From assembly GCA_016715645.1 (NCBI GenBank), contig JADJZR010000011.1:1-64000 (forward strand): a DNA stretch of 64,000 bases, given 5' to 3'. This document shows, piece by piece, positions 39,858 through 48,647 of the stretch. The DNA comes from Elusimicrobiota bacterium (GTDB lineage: Bacteria; Elusimicrobiota; Elusimicrobia; FEN-1173). A program made the position numbers and the translations under genes. The notes beneath the pieces were generated by a model that made no database searches, was not told the origin of the DNA, and saw only the letters and a list, made by a program, of their open reading frames with translations. Each line of letters opens with the position of its first letter. Positions within the stretch are counted from its first letter, which is position 1.

Positions 39858-42800
39858 CCGCTGGAACTGACCCACACTTCCACGTTCGTCAAATTCCCGT
39901 CCGCCGAATAACCGCCCATCTCGTTCACCGCCACCGACGATACCACCACCCCGCTCGCCGAATCCGACACCACTTCCGCTGTCCCCAAAATCCGTTGTGT
40001 CTCCCCCTGCCCGATCCAGCCGGGTTGACCCACCGCTTCCGCCAGGGTCACCATGACCGGGACGGGCAGGTAGACCGACGCCGTGTTCGACACCTCCGAC
40101 CAGTTGGGGACTTCGTCCCCGGTCCACAAAACAAAGTAGTAGGTTAGCCCGCTCGTCAGTCCCGTGACAAGGTTCGCCTGCGCGGAACCCGGGACCACGT
40201 TCGTGGTCGAGATCGTGACCGTCGTCGCGTCCGCCGGCGTTGAGCTCGTGCTCCAGTCCACGGTATACGTGGCGTATTGGACCCGGTAGGTGCCGGTCAA
40301 GTTGCCGTTCATGGCATCGTCACCGGCGCTGTTCCAGGTGAGCAAAACTTCCCCGTCCGTTGCTGTGATCGCGGCCTCAATTGTGCTGGTGCTGGGAGAC
40401 ACGCCCGTGTAAGTGCTCCCCCCGCTGGACCAACTGGACTCCGCCAGAGCGGAGTCGACTGTCTTCACGCGGTAGTAATACGTGGTATCCGTGCGAAGCC
40501 CGTAGCTCGCCGTGGTCTGGGCGTTCCACGGGTCGGCGGATTTCAACTCGACGCCGTAGTCGGTGTTGCTGTTGAAGATCTTCGGGGGTTTCAGATAACT
40601 GCCCATACGGGGCGTGGCGCCCATTTGTCCAGGGAATATGACCGATGCAAAGTTCGATACCGTGGATATCTGGATGTCGTAAGTCAGCCCGTTCTCCGGC
40701 GTGGCGCCGGTGCCGCTATCCGTGCCGGCATTCCAGGTCATGCTGGCGACGCTCAACCCCGCGGGGTTGTAGGCGAATGCTCCGCTCAGGGTGGACGGCG
40801 CCGCGGGCGTTGTGTTAGATGTCTGGATCAGGTTCCCATAGACCCGCAATTGATCGCCGGCGGTGTTGTCTTGGCCGCTGGCCAGGACATCCAAATCCCC
40901 GTCGTTGTCATAGTCGCCGCAGGCCACCGAACTGTACCGAAGCCCTTGGCTCAGCATGTCCACTTCCATCTGCGCCGCGTCGATGGTTCCATTCCCGTTG
41001 TTCCTATATACCCGCAACTGGGCCACATCGCTTTGGTCGTTCCCGCTAACCAAAATGTCCAAATCTCCGTCGTTGTCGAAATCGCCCCAGGCGTTTGTTC
41101 CTAAAATCGTTCCCCTGCCCGTTTGCCCCTCCGCTTCGATTTGCGTCGCGTCAATGGTTCCGTTTCCGTTGTTTTTATACACGCGCAGTTGACGGTTACC
41201 GTTGGCCAATATGTCCAGGTCCCCGTCGCTGTCAAAGTCGGCCCAGGACACGCTTCCAGAATAAAGGCCCCCGTTCAGTCCATCCACCTCAATTTGACCT
41301 CCATCAAACGTGCCGTTTCCATTATTTTTATACACCCGCAGTTGATAGTTGCTCCCGTCTGATCCGACCACCAAAATGTCCAGATCGCCCTCGTTGTCAA
41401 AATCGCCCCACACCACGTTGCCCAAGGAGAGCCCCCCATTGAGGCCGTCCACCTCCATTTGCGTCTCGTTCAACGTTCCGTTTCCGTTGTTTCCATAGAT
41501 CCGCAATTGTCGGTTGGTCCCATCGCTCCCGCTGGCCAACACGTCCAAATCCCCGTCGTTGTCATAGTCGCCCCAGACCACGCCGCCTTCTTTGAGACCC
41601 CCGTTCACACTGTCCACCTCCACCTGCCCGGCGTCAAAGGTCCCATTGCCGTTGTTTTTATACACCCGCAGTTGGTTATTGGTCCCGTCTGATCCCATGG
41701 TCAGAATGTCCAGATCCCCATCGACATCGTAATCGCCCCAGACCACCCCGCCGTCCCTGTGTCCCCCGGTCGCCCCATCCACCTCGATTTGAGCCGAGTC
41801 CAGGGTTGCGTTCCCATTATTTTTATACACCCGCAAACGGTAGTAAGAACCGTTGGAACCGTTCATGAGAATATCCAAGTCCCCATCGCTGTCGAAATCG
41901 CCCCAGGCCACGCTACTGTATCGGGTTCCTCCGCCCAACCCGCCCGCCTCAATTTGGGTATGGTTGAACAGCGCCGCCACCGCGCTGGGGCGCGGGCTCG
42001 ATACGTCCAGGCCGCTGGACCCGTTATCGTTGCTGGACTTTATCGCAAAATAGTAGGTCACAAACGGCGTCAGGGTTGCGAATAAGATCGACTGGCTCGC
42101 CCCCGGCGCGCCGGGAACGGGTTCCCCCGCCACCGCGGTGGCGCTGTTGAACCCCGCGTCGTCTGTGATCGCCGCGGTTGTGCTGTAGCGCACATCATAC
42201 ACAGCGTTGGCGGCGGAATTGATATTGAGCGGCGCGGTCCAGCTCAGTAAAATCTGTCCGTCTTCATAGTCCCCGTTGGCCATCAGATCCGTCACCGCCG
42301 ATGGGGCTGAGCTGGCCACCAGGGTATACAGGCTCCCCGTGTCGCTCCAGGCCGACTCTTTGAGCCCCGCGTCGATCGTTTTAACACGGTAGTAATACGT
42401 CGTGTTCGTCAACGGCACATAGTGCAACATCACGCCGTGGGTGGTGTTGCCATCAAAGATCTTGGGAGGTTTGAGGTAATTGCCCATGCCCGGCGACGTC
42501 CACTGGCCAGGGACCACGGTGTTACCGGTGAAGTCGCTGGCCGTGGAAATCTGGATTTGGTAAGTCAGACCGTCGGCCGCGGTGGCCCCAACGCCGTTGT
42601 CCACGCCGGGGGTCCACTTAAACGTGGCCGTGGATATCCCCGACGCATTGTGGGCCCAACTTCCCGTCAAAGCGGTTGGCGCGCTGGGTGCGGTGTTTGC
42701 TATGTTCAGCGATACATTGGACTTATACACTCTCAATTCACGGGTGCTTCCCGTGGATCCACTGGCTAGAATATCCAAATCCCCATCGTTGTCAAAGTCG

Positions 42801-45800
42801 CCCCACCCCACACTGCCGTAATACAGCCCCCCGTTCGCTCCGTCCACCTCAATTTGTGCGGCGTCGACTGTCCCGTTGCCGTTGTTCTTGTAAACCCGAA
42901 GTTCATAAGTGCTTCCCGTGTATCCACTGGCCAAGATGTCCAGATCCCCATCGTTGTCAAAATCGCCCCAACCCGTACTGCTGTAAAACAGCCCTCCGTT
43001 GGCTCCGTCCACCTCAATTTGTGTGGCGTCAATTGTCCCGTTGCCGTTGTTTTTGTAAACGCGAAGTTCATAAGTGCTTCCCGTATATCCACTGGCCAGG
43101 ATGTCCAGATCCCCATCAGTGTCGAAATCGCCCCAACCCACACTGCCTCGCGTCATACCCGCGTTGGCTCCGTCCACCTCGATTTGGGTGGCGTTGATCG
43201 TCCCATTGCCATTATTTTTGTAAACCCGAAGTTCGCGTGTGGTTCCCCTATATCCGCTGACCAAGATGTCCAGATCTCCATCAATGTCAAAATCGCCCAA
43301 ACCCACACCTCCGTAATACATCCCACCCGTGGCTCCGTCCACCTCGATTTGCGTGGCGTTGATCGTCCCGTTGCCGTTGTTCTTATAAATTCGAAGTTCA
43401 TAGGTGCTTCCTATTGTGTATCCACTGGCCAGCAGGTCTAGATCCCCATCGTTATCAACATCCCCCCAACATACACCGCCTTCCCTCAGTCCCGCGTTAG
43501 GCCCGTCCACCTCAATTTGTAAGGTGTCAATTGTCCCGTTGCCGTTGTTCCTATAGACTCTGAGCTCATAGGTGCTTCCTGTATCTCCACTGGCCAGGAT
43601 GTCCAGATCCCCATCATTATCGAAGTCGCCCCAACCCACGCTACTGAATATCAGCCCCCCGTTAGGTCCGTCCACTTCAATTTGCGTAGCGTTGATCGTC
43701 CCGTTGCCGTTATTCTTGTAGATCCGAAGTTCACGGCTGCTTCCAATGGTTTGCTGGCCGCTGGCTAAAATGTCCATATCTCCATCGTTGTCAAAGTCAC
43801 CCCAACCCACGCCACCGTAAAGCAGTCCTCCGTTGGCTCCGTCCACTTCGATTTGGTTGGGGTCAAACCAGCCCCCCGACACCGCGGAGGCGGTGTTGGA
43901 AATATTCGACCAGTTGGGGACTTCGTCGGCGGTCCACAATACGAAGTAGTAGGTTAACCCGGCCGTGAGGCCTGTTATAGTCCGGCTTTGGGCGGAGCCC
44001 GGGACCTGCGTGGTCGTGGCGATGGTGACCGTCGTGGCGTCGGTCGGCGTCGAACTTGTGCTCCAGACCACCGTATACGTGGCGTATTGGATCCGGTAGG
44101 TGCCGGTGAGGTTGTTGAAAGCGCCGTCGTCGCCGGCGGAGGACCACGCCAGTTGAATTTCGCCGAACCCGCCCGTCACCCCGGCCAACGTGCTGGTGGA
44201 CGGCGGCGCGGCGGAGAACATCGTCCCCCCGCTGGACCACCCGCTTTCCGCTAATCCCGCGTCCACGGTTTTCACCCGGTAGTAATATGTAGTGTCCGTG
44301 CGAAGCCCATAACTCGCCGTGGTCTGGGCGTTCCACGGGTCCGTGGATTTCAATACCACGCCGTAGTCGGTGTTACTGTTGAATATCTTCGGCGGTTTGA
44401 GATAGCTTCCCATGCGCGGGCTCGCGCCCAGCTGGCCGGGGAACAGGAGCGTGCTGAAGTTCGAGGTGGTGGATATTTGCAGGTCGTACGTCAGCCCATT
44501 CTCCACCGTGGCCCCGGTGCCGCTGTCTGTCCCGGCGGACCAGGTCATGCTGGCGACACTGACCGACCCGGTGTTAAAGGAAAAAGAGGCCGAATGGCCT
44601 CCCGGCGTGGAGGGGGCGGTGTTGGGTGTGGGCACATTATTTTTATACACGCGCAACTCTTTAGTCCCGCCATTCGTCAACCCGCTGGCCAGCACGTCCA
44701 CATCGCCGTCGTTGTCAAAATCGCCCCAGGCTACGCCCGCGTATTCGAATCCGTTGCCCGCCCCATCCACTTCGATTTGGGCCGGGTCCAACGTGCCATT
44801 TCCGTTGTTCCTATACACGCGCAACTGCCCAGAATTGCTCGCATCGTATCCTGAAACCAAGATATCCAAATCGCCGTCATTGTCGTGGTCACCCCACGCC
44901 ACAGACCCATTTCGAACTCCCCCGCCCACGCCGTCCACCTCGATTTGAGTCGGATTGAACGTCCCGTTTCCGTTGCTTTTATACACCCGCAATTGGCGGG
45001 CAGAATTGCCATACCCGGCGGCCAGAATATCCAAATCCCCATCGTTGTCGTAATCGCCCCAGGCCAAAGAAGCCGACACCCCGTTGCCGGCGCCCCCCAC
45101 CTCAATTTGAGTTGTGCTGATCGTCCCATTTCCGTTGTTTCCATAAACCCGCAACTGGTTCACGTCACCGCTGTCCGCTCCGTTCTCCAAAATATCCAGG
45201 TCCCCATCCGTGTCGTAGTCGCCCCACGCCACACTGCCAAGATACAGTCCCCCGTTGGACCCATCCACCTCGATTTGGGCGGGGTCCATCGTTCCGTTAC
45301 CGTTGTTTTTGTAGATCCGCAACTGCCGGTTGGTCCCCTCCAAGCCGTTGACCAAAATGTCCAAATCCCCGTCGTTGTCGTAGTCGCCCCAGGCCACGCC
45401 GCTGTCTTGAAGGCCACCAGTGGCCCCGTCCACCTCGATTTGCGCGGCATCGAAAGTGGCGTTGCCGTTGTTCTTATAAATCCGCAACCGCCGGCTGGTC
45501 CAATCGTAGCCGCTGATCACAATGTCCAAGTCCCCGTCACTGTCGAAATCGCCCCAGACCGCTTGGCCCAAATGGATCCCGCCGTCCGCCACGTCCACCT
45601 CGAGCTCGGTAGGGTCGATGGTTCCGTTGCCATTGTTTGTGTAGACCCGCAGATGATCGCCGCTGTTGTTGCCCACGGCCAAAATGTCCACGTCCCCGTC
45701 GTTGTCGTAATCGCCCCAGGCCACGTTTCCGTTAGTGAGCCCTCCCCCCGCGCCATCCACTTCGATTTGGTTTGGGTCAAACCAGCCTGAGGGGACGGCG

Positions 45801-48427
45801 GAGGTGGTGTTGGAAATTTCGGACCAATTAGGGATTTCGTCAGCGGTCCACAAGACGAAGTAATACGTCGTGCCGACGGTTAACCCAGTTACCGTGTAGC
45901 TTTCGGCCGAGCCGGGGACCGCCGACGTGGTCGATACCGTCACCGTTGTCGCGTCTGTGGGGGTGGAACTGGTGCTCCACGCCACCGTATACGTGGCGTA
46001 TTGGATTCGGTAGGTGCCGGTCAAGTTATTAAAGGTCCCGTCGTCTCCCGCCGAGTTCCACGTTAACCGCACTTGGTCCCCACCCCCCGCCGCCGCCAAC
46101 GTCGACGTGGACGGCGATACTGGGCCGACCGAATGGACGATGACGCGGTTATTATTATTTTCCCCGATGTATAACCGGTTCATCCCAGGATCATAAGCCA
46201 TTCCTAGCGGGGAATACATCCCACTTTGGGTGCTCGCGTTTGTTCCCGCGGTAAACGTTGTTTGACCCAACACGTTCACCGCGTTCTCCCCATCCGTGAT
46301 CGTGCTCACATCAAAGACCAGAACCCGATCGTTGGTGTAATCGCTCACAAACAAGCGGTTTCCGGCTCTGTCCAAAACGGAGTAGTGGGGGTTGTACATT
46401 TTGCTTTGGGTGGTTCCAAAACTTCCTGTTGTAAAATCCGTTTGGCCAAGCACATTCACCGCGTTCTCTCCGTCCGTGATGGCCGTGGTGTCAAACACCA
46501 ACACGCGATTGTTGTTTATTTCGCAAACAAAAAGCCGGTTGACTCCATCGTGGTGAACGCCATGTGGATTTGACATGCGATGGATGTCCGTGCCGGCGGT
46601 GCCCGTGGTGAAATCCGGCTGGCCAAGCACATTCACGGCGTTTTCGCCGTCCGTGATCGATTCCACATCAAAGATCATCACCCGATTGTTAACCCGGTCG
46701 GCAACAAAAAGTCGGGACGAATTTCCTTCAAAAAATAATCCCGCTGGACCGTAAAGCCTCGATTGGGATAAGGCGTTTGTGGCCCCCGTGAATGTTGTTT
46801 GGCCCAGCACGTTCACCGCATTTTCCCCGTCCGTGATAGATGCCACGTCAAATATCATAACGCGGTCGTTGTTATAATCGCTCACAAATAATCGGTTTGT
46901 GGCGGGATCCAGAGCCAACCCGTGTGAAACATAAATCGAAGATTGAGTGGTTCCTGTTAGGCCTTGGGTGACCAGGTCTTGTCCAAGGACATTATCGATG
47001 GTGCGATCCACCAAGGTGTTGCTCGCATCTAAATTATAAATCGCCACGCGGTAGGTGTAATAATCGGCCACAAAGAGCCGATGGGTGGTGGTATCCACAA
47101 CCACGTCCTGAGCCCTTTGAAATCCCCCCGCCGGGAGTCCATCATAAAGACCCCGGGTGGTAAAACTGGCCCCGCCTCCGCCATCGGTTTGGCCCACGAC
47201 GTTCTCCGCGTTTTCACCGTTCGTGATCGTGGTGGTGGAAATGTCATACATAACCACGCGCGCGTTGTTCCGGTCCGCCCCAATCAGACGGTTGCCCCCC
47301 GGATCAAGCGCTAAGCTGTAGGGATAAAAAAAACCGCTTTGAGTCGTGTTGGATGCGGCGGATGTGAAATCGGGTTGGCCCAGGACGTTCACGGCATTTT
47401 CCCCATCGGTGATGGAGGCCACATCAAACACAACAACGCGGTTATGAACAACGTTAGAAACAAAGAGCCGTTGTGTGGCGTCGTGGTAGGCGATCCCATA
47501 ACAGTAACCCATTTGAGATTGAGTCGGCGAGGCAGACGCGGCCGTAAAATTAGCCTGACCCAGCACATTCACCGCGTTTTCCCCGTCCGTCACTGAGGCC
47601 ACATCAAACACCATCACACGATTGTTCGAATAGTCGCTTACGAACAGCCGATTCCCCGACGCATCATAGGCGATGTCGCGCGGACCATTAAACCCCCCTT
47701 GGGTTCGTGCGGTTCCTCCGGCTGTAAAATCGGCCTGGCCTAATACGTTGATCGCATTTTCACCATTGGTGATGGAGGCCACGTCAAATATCATGACCCG
47801 GTGGTTAAGTGTATCCGCGACAAAAAGCCGGTTGCCGCCGGAATCGAGGGAGACCCCGTAGGGCGTGGTCAATCGATTTTGTGCCGTCGCATTGCTTCCG
47901 GATGTGAAATCGGATTGCCCCAACACGTTAACAGCGTTTTCCGCGTCCGTGATGGATGTCACATCAAAAATCAATATGCGATCGTTCGAACCGTCAGCCA
48001 CGTACAACAGGTTTAAAAGGGGGTCAAATGATAACCCGAATGGAGAATTGAGTCGAGATTGGGATACAGCAGTATTGACTGAATAAAAACTTGATTGTCC
48101 GAGCACATTGTCGGCTGTTCGATCCACAAGGACATTGCTGGAATCCAAATTATAAACGAGAACCCGATTTGTTCCGCTGTCGATCACAAACAAGCGGTGC
48201 GCGGCGGTATCTATGGAAACGCCATAGGGAGTTTCCATCCCTTTTAACCACTGACTATTGTAAAAGCCGCCCTGCGTAAACACCCCCGCGCCGTTGACGT
48301 CGGTCTGACCGACGACGTCCTCCGCATTTTGCCCGTCGGTCAACGCCACGTCCCACGCCCGCAAAGCGGCCGACAAAATCACCAACCCCAACGGGGCCAG
48401 AATTTTTATGAGAAGGTCCTTTTTCAT
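39818..48427 (-). CDS. Giant surface protein, fragment A (N-terminal part)
   Basis: A 2,869-residue ORF holding the true start. The N terminus is a signal peptide (MKKDLLIKILAPLGLVILSA). Then come NHL array 1 (48355-46125), an Fn3, FG-GAP array 1 (45785-44640), Fn3-type domains, FG-GAP array 2 (43872-42715), Fn3-type domains, FG-GAP array 3 (41968-40820), two Fn3 domains and the start of the conserved module VMVTLAEAVGQPGW. It runs into the IS at 39858 and ends in IS sequence. The ribosome-binding site before ATG 48427 is weak (AAGGG only two bases away). Confidence 0.88.
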   Translation of the reverse strand: MKKDLLIKILAPLGLVILSAALRAWDVALTDGQNAEDVVGQTDVNGAGVFTQGGFYNSQWLKGMETPYGVSIDTAAHRLFVIDSGTNRVLVYNLDSSNVLVDRTADNVLGQSSFYSVNTAVSQSRLNSPFGLSFDPLLNLLYVADGSNDRILIFDVTSITDAENAVNVLGQSDFTSGSNATAQNRLTTPYGVSLDSGGNRLFVADTLNHRVMIFDVASITNGENAINVLGQADFTAGGTARTQGGFNGPRDIAYDASGNRLFVSDYSNNRVMVFDVASVTDGENAVNVLGQANFTAASASPTQSQMGYCYGIAYHDATQRLFVSNVVHNRVVVFDVASITDGENAVNVLGQPDFTSAASNTTQSGFFYPYSLALDPGGNRLIGADRNNARVVMYDISTTTITNGENAENVVGQTDGGGGASFTTRGLYDGLPAGGFQRAQDVVVDTTTHRLFVADYYTYRVAIYNLDASNTLVDRTIDNVLGQDLVTQGLTGTTQSSIYVSHGLALDPATNRLFVSDYNNDRVMIFDVASITDGENAVNVLGQTTFTGATNALSQSRLYGPAGLFFEGNSSRLFVADRVNNRVMIFDVESITDGENAVNVLGQPDFTTGTAGTDIHRMSNPHGVHHDGVNRLFVCEINNNRVLVFDTTAITDGENAVNVLGQTDFTTGSFGTTQSKMYNPHYSVLDRAGNRLFVSDYTNDRVLVFDVSTITDGENAVNVLGQTTFTAGTNASTQSGMYSPLGMAYDPGMNRLYIGENNNNRVIVHSVGPVSPSTSTLAAAGGGDQVRLTWNSAGDDGTFNNLTGTYRIQYATYTVAWSTSSTPTDATTVTVSTTSAVPGSAESYTVTGLTVGTTYYFVLWTADEIPNWSEISNTTSAVPSGWFDPNQIEVDGAGGGLTNGNVAWGDYDNDGDVDILAVGNNSGDHLRVYTNNGNGTIDPTELEVDVADGGIHLGQAVWGDFDSDGDLDIVISGYDWTSRRLRIYKNNGNATFDAAQIEVDGATGGLQDSGVAWGDYDNDGDLDILVNGLEGTNRQLRIYKNNGNGTMDPAQIEVDGSNGGLYLGSVAWGDYDTDGDLDILENGADSGDVNQLRVYGNNGNGTISTTQIEVGGAGNGVSASLAWGDYDNDGDLDILAAGYGNSARQLRVYKSNGNGTFNPTQIEVDGVGGGVRNGSVAWGDHDNDGDLDILVSGYDASNSGQLRVYRNNGNGTLDPAQIEVDGAGNGFEYAGVAWGDFDNDGDVDVLASGLTNGGTKELRVYKNNVPTPNTAPSTPGGHSASFSFNTGSVSVASMTWSAGTDSGTGATVENGLTYDLQISTTSNFSTLLFPGQLGASPRMGSYLKPPKIFNSNTDYGVVLKSTDPWNAQTTASYGLRTDTTYYYRVKTVDAGLAESGWSSGGTMFSAAPPSTSTLAGVTGGFGEIQLAWSSAGDDGAFNNLTGTYRIQYATYTVVWSTSSTPTDATTVTIATTTQVPGSAQSRTITGLTAGLTYYFVLWTADEVPNWSNISNTASAVSGGWFDPNQIEVDGANGGLLYGGVGWGDFDNDGDMDILASGQQTIGSSRELRIYKNNGNGTINATQIEVDGPNGGLIFSSVGWGDFDNDGDLDILASGDTGSTYELRVYRNNGNGTIDTLQIEVDGPNAGLREGGVCWGDVDNDGDLDLLASGYTIGSTYELRIYKNNGNGTINATQIEVDGATGGMYYGGVGLGDFDIDGDLDILVSGYRGTTRELRVYKNNGNGTINATQIEVDGANAGMTRGSVGWGDFDTDGDLDILASGYTGSTYELRVYKNNGNGTIDATQIEVDGANGGLFYSSTGWGDFDNDGDLDILASGYTGSTYELRVYKNNGNGTVDAAQIEVDGANGGLYYGSVGWGDFDNDGDLDILASGSTGSTRELRVYKSNVSLNIANTAPSAPTALTGSWAHNASGISTATFKWTPGVDNGVGATAADGLTYQIQISTASDFTGNTVVPGQWTSPGMGNYLKPPKIFDGNTTHGVMLHYVPLTNTTYYYRVKTIDAGLKESAWSDTGSLYTLVASSAPSAVTDLMANGDYEDGQILLSWTAPLNINSAANAVYDVRYSTTAAITDDAGFNSATAVAGEPVPGAPGASQSILFATLTPFVTYYFAIKSSNDNGSSGLDVSSPRPSAVAALFNHTQIEAGGLGGGTRYSSVAWGDFDSDGDLDILMNGSNGSYYRLRVYKNNGNATLDSAQIEVDGATGGHRDGGVVWGDYDVDGDLDILTMGSDGTNNQLRVYKNNGNGTFDAGQVEVDSVNGGLKEGGVVWGDYDNDGDLDVLASGSDGTNRQLRIYGNNGNGTLNETQMEVDGLNGGLSLGNVVWGDFDNEGDLDILVVGSDGSNYQLRVYKNNGNGTFDGGQIEVDGLNGGLYSGSVSWADFDSDGDLDILANGNRQLRVYKNNGNGTIDATQIEAEGQTGRGTILGTNAWGDFDNDGDLDILVSGNDQSDVAQLRVYRNNGNGTIDAAQMEVDMLSQGLRYSSVACGDYDNDGDLDVLASGQDNTAGDQLRVYGNLIQTSNTTPAAPSTLSGAFAYNPAGLSVASMTWNAGTDSGTGATPENGLTYDIQISTVSNFASVIFPGQMGATPRMGSYLKPPKIFNSNTDYGVELKSADPWNAQTTASYGLRTDTTYYYRVKTVDSALAESSWSSGGSTYTGVSPSTSTIEAAITATDGEVLLTWNSAGDDAMNGNLTGTYRVQYATYTVDWSTSSTPADATTVTISTTNVVPGSAQANLVTGLTSGLTYYFVLWTGDEVPNWSEVSNTASVYLPVPVMVTLAEAVGQPGWIGQGETQRILGTAEVVSDSASGVVVSSVAVNEMGGYSADGNLTNVEVWVSSSGVARLLKCPLSVK
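39858..39872. repeat. Right copy of IS target-site duplication
   Basis: CCGCTGGAACTGACC, identical to 38180-38194. It restores the module reading VEVWVSSSG when joined across the element. Confidence 0.85.
40820..41968 (-). repeat. FG-GAP/VCBS array 3 (7 repeats)
   Basis: Seven repeats of about 55 residues with the core WGDFDNDGDLDIL, whose DxDxDG pattern suits calcium binding, followed by QLRVYKNNGNGT and QIEVDG. One repeat has WADFDSDGD and one has ACGDYDNDGD. Seven repeats fit one seven-bladed propeller. Confidence 0.8.
42715..43872 (-). repeat. FG-GAP/VCBS array 2 (7 repeats)
   Basis: Seven repeats with VGWGDFDNDGDLDILASG and TYELRVYKNNGNGT; one repeat reads VGLGDFDIDGD and another VCWGDVDNDGD. 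The uniform linker GSTYELR makes this the most homogeneous FG-GAP array. Confidence 0.8.
44640..45785 (-). repeat. FG-GAP/VCBS array 1 (7 repeats)
   Basis: Seven repeats starting after GWFDPNQIEVDG with cores such as VAWGDYDNDGDVDILAVG. Repeats are followed by an Fn3-type segment beginning NTAPSTPGGH. Confidence 0.8.
46125..48355 (-). repeat. NHL-type array 1 (12 repeats, two groups of six)
   Basis: Twelve repeats of about 60 residues with the form NVLGQTDFTSG ... GNRLFVSDYNNDRVMIFDV. Repeats 1 and 7 share a distinct opening (VVGQTD and LVYNLDSSNVLVDRT or AIYNLDASNTLVDRT), so the array is two groups of six, each consistent with one six-bladed propeller. This array uses VLGQ linkers, unlike arrays 2-5. 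Confidence 0.78.
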
Positions 48428-48585
48428 GCCCTTGCAGTCTAGATCAAGAACACTTCGATTTCAATGGTTTTTTAAATGCAAAGGATCGAGTCGCCCAGGG
48501 GATATTTGCAGCCCCCAGGCGCCAAGTCGTTCCGGGGATTTTCACCCGGAGGCGATTACAGAACCGGACTTGGCGTGCCCCCCCC
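48428..48585. other. Upstream region of the giant gene and toxin-antitoxin pair
   Basis: An intergenic stretch between divergent units. It holds an inverted repeat with arms CGCCAAGTC (48520-48528) and GACTTGGCG (48567-48575) and an inner hairpin CCGGGGATTTTCACCCGG. In the minus-strand transcript this would be a structured leader about 95-150 bases before the giant gene start. No known riboswitch class is recognised. Confidence 0.5.
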
Positions 48586-48615
48586 TTGACAATATGTATC
48601 TTATATGACACACTT
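48586..48615 (+). promoter_or_regulatory. Possible promoter/operator for the toxin-antitoxin pair
   Basis: TTGACA at 48586-48591 matches a -35 box exactly. A well-spaced -10 box is not clear (the AT-rich TTATAT comes too early), so only half of the promoter is convincing. The AT-rich interval ATATGTATCTTATAT is partly palindromic and could bind the antitoxin. Confidence 0.3.
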
Positions 48616-48647
48616 GAGACAAGGGGGGATTTTCATGATCATTATTC

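Larger units (their letters stand above)
22850..48427 (-). other. Reconstructed giant gene: signal peptide, NHL, FG-GAP/VCBS and Fn3 arrays
   Basis: Four ORFs (39818-48427, 34456-38202, 30188-34786, 22850-30169) line up as pieces of one gene. Removing the IS plus one target copy (1,678 bases) leaves 23,900 bases. Restoring one C at 34534-34537 and three single bases near 30148-30218 gives 23,904 = 3 x 7,968, so the frame is whole, for a protein of about 7,967 residues. At the IS junction VWVSSSG joins YIDAAAV without a gap. Exported by an N-terminal signal peptide; a surface or extracellular role is inferred from the domains. Copies of the modules are close, so the assembly needs checking. 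Confidence 0.75.

Noticed and set aside
48430..48470. Promoter TTGAAA-17-TAGACT for the giant gene
   Set aside because: The spacing is right but the start site would fall at the ATG and the -10 is weak, so I do not report it as a feature.
48430..48600. Cyclic di-GMP (GEMM) riboswitch upstream of the giant gene
   Set aside because: There is a stem-loop but the conserved GEMM bases are not present in order on either strand.
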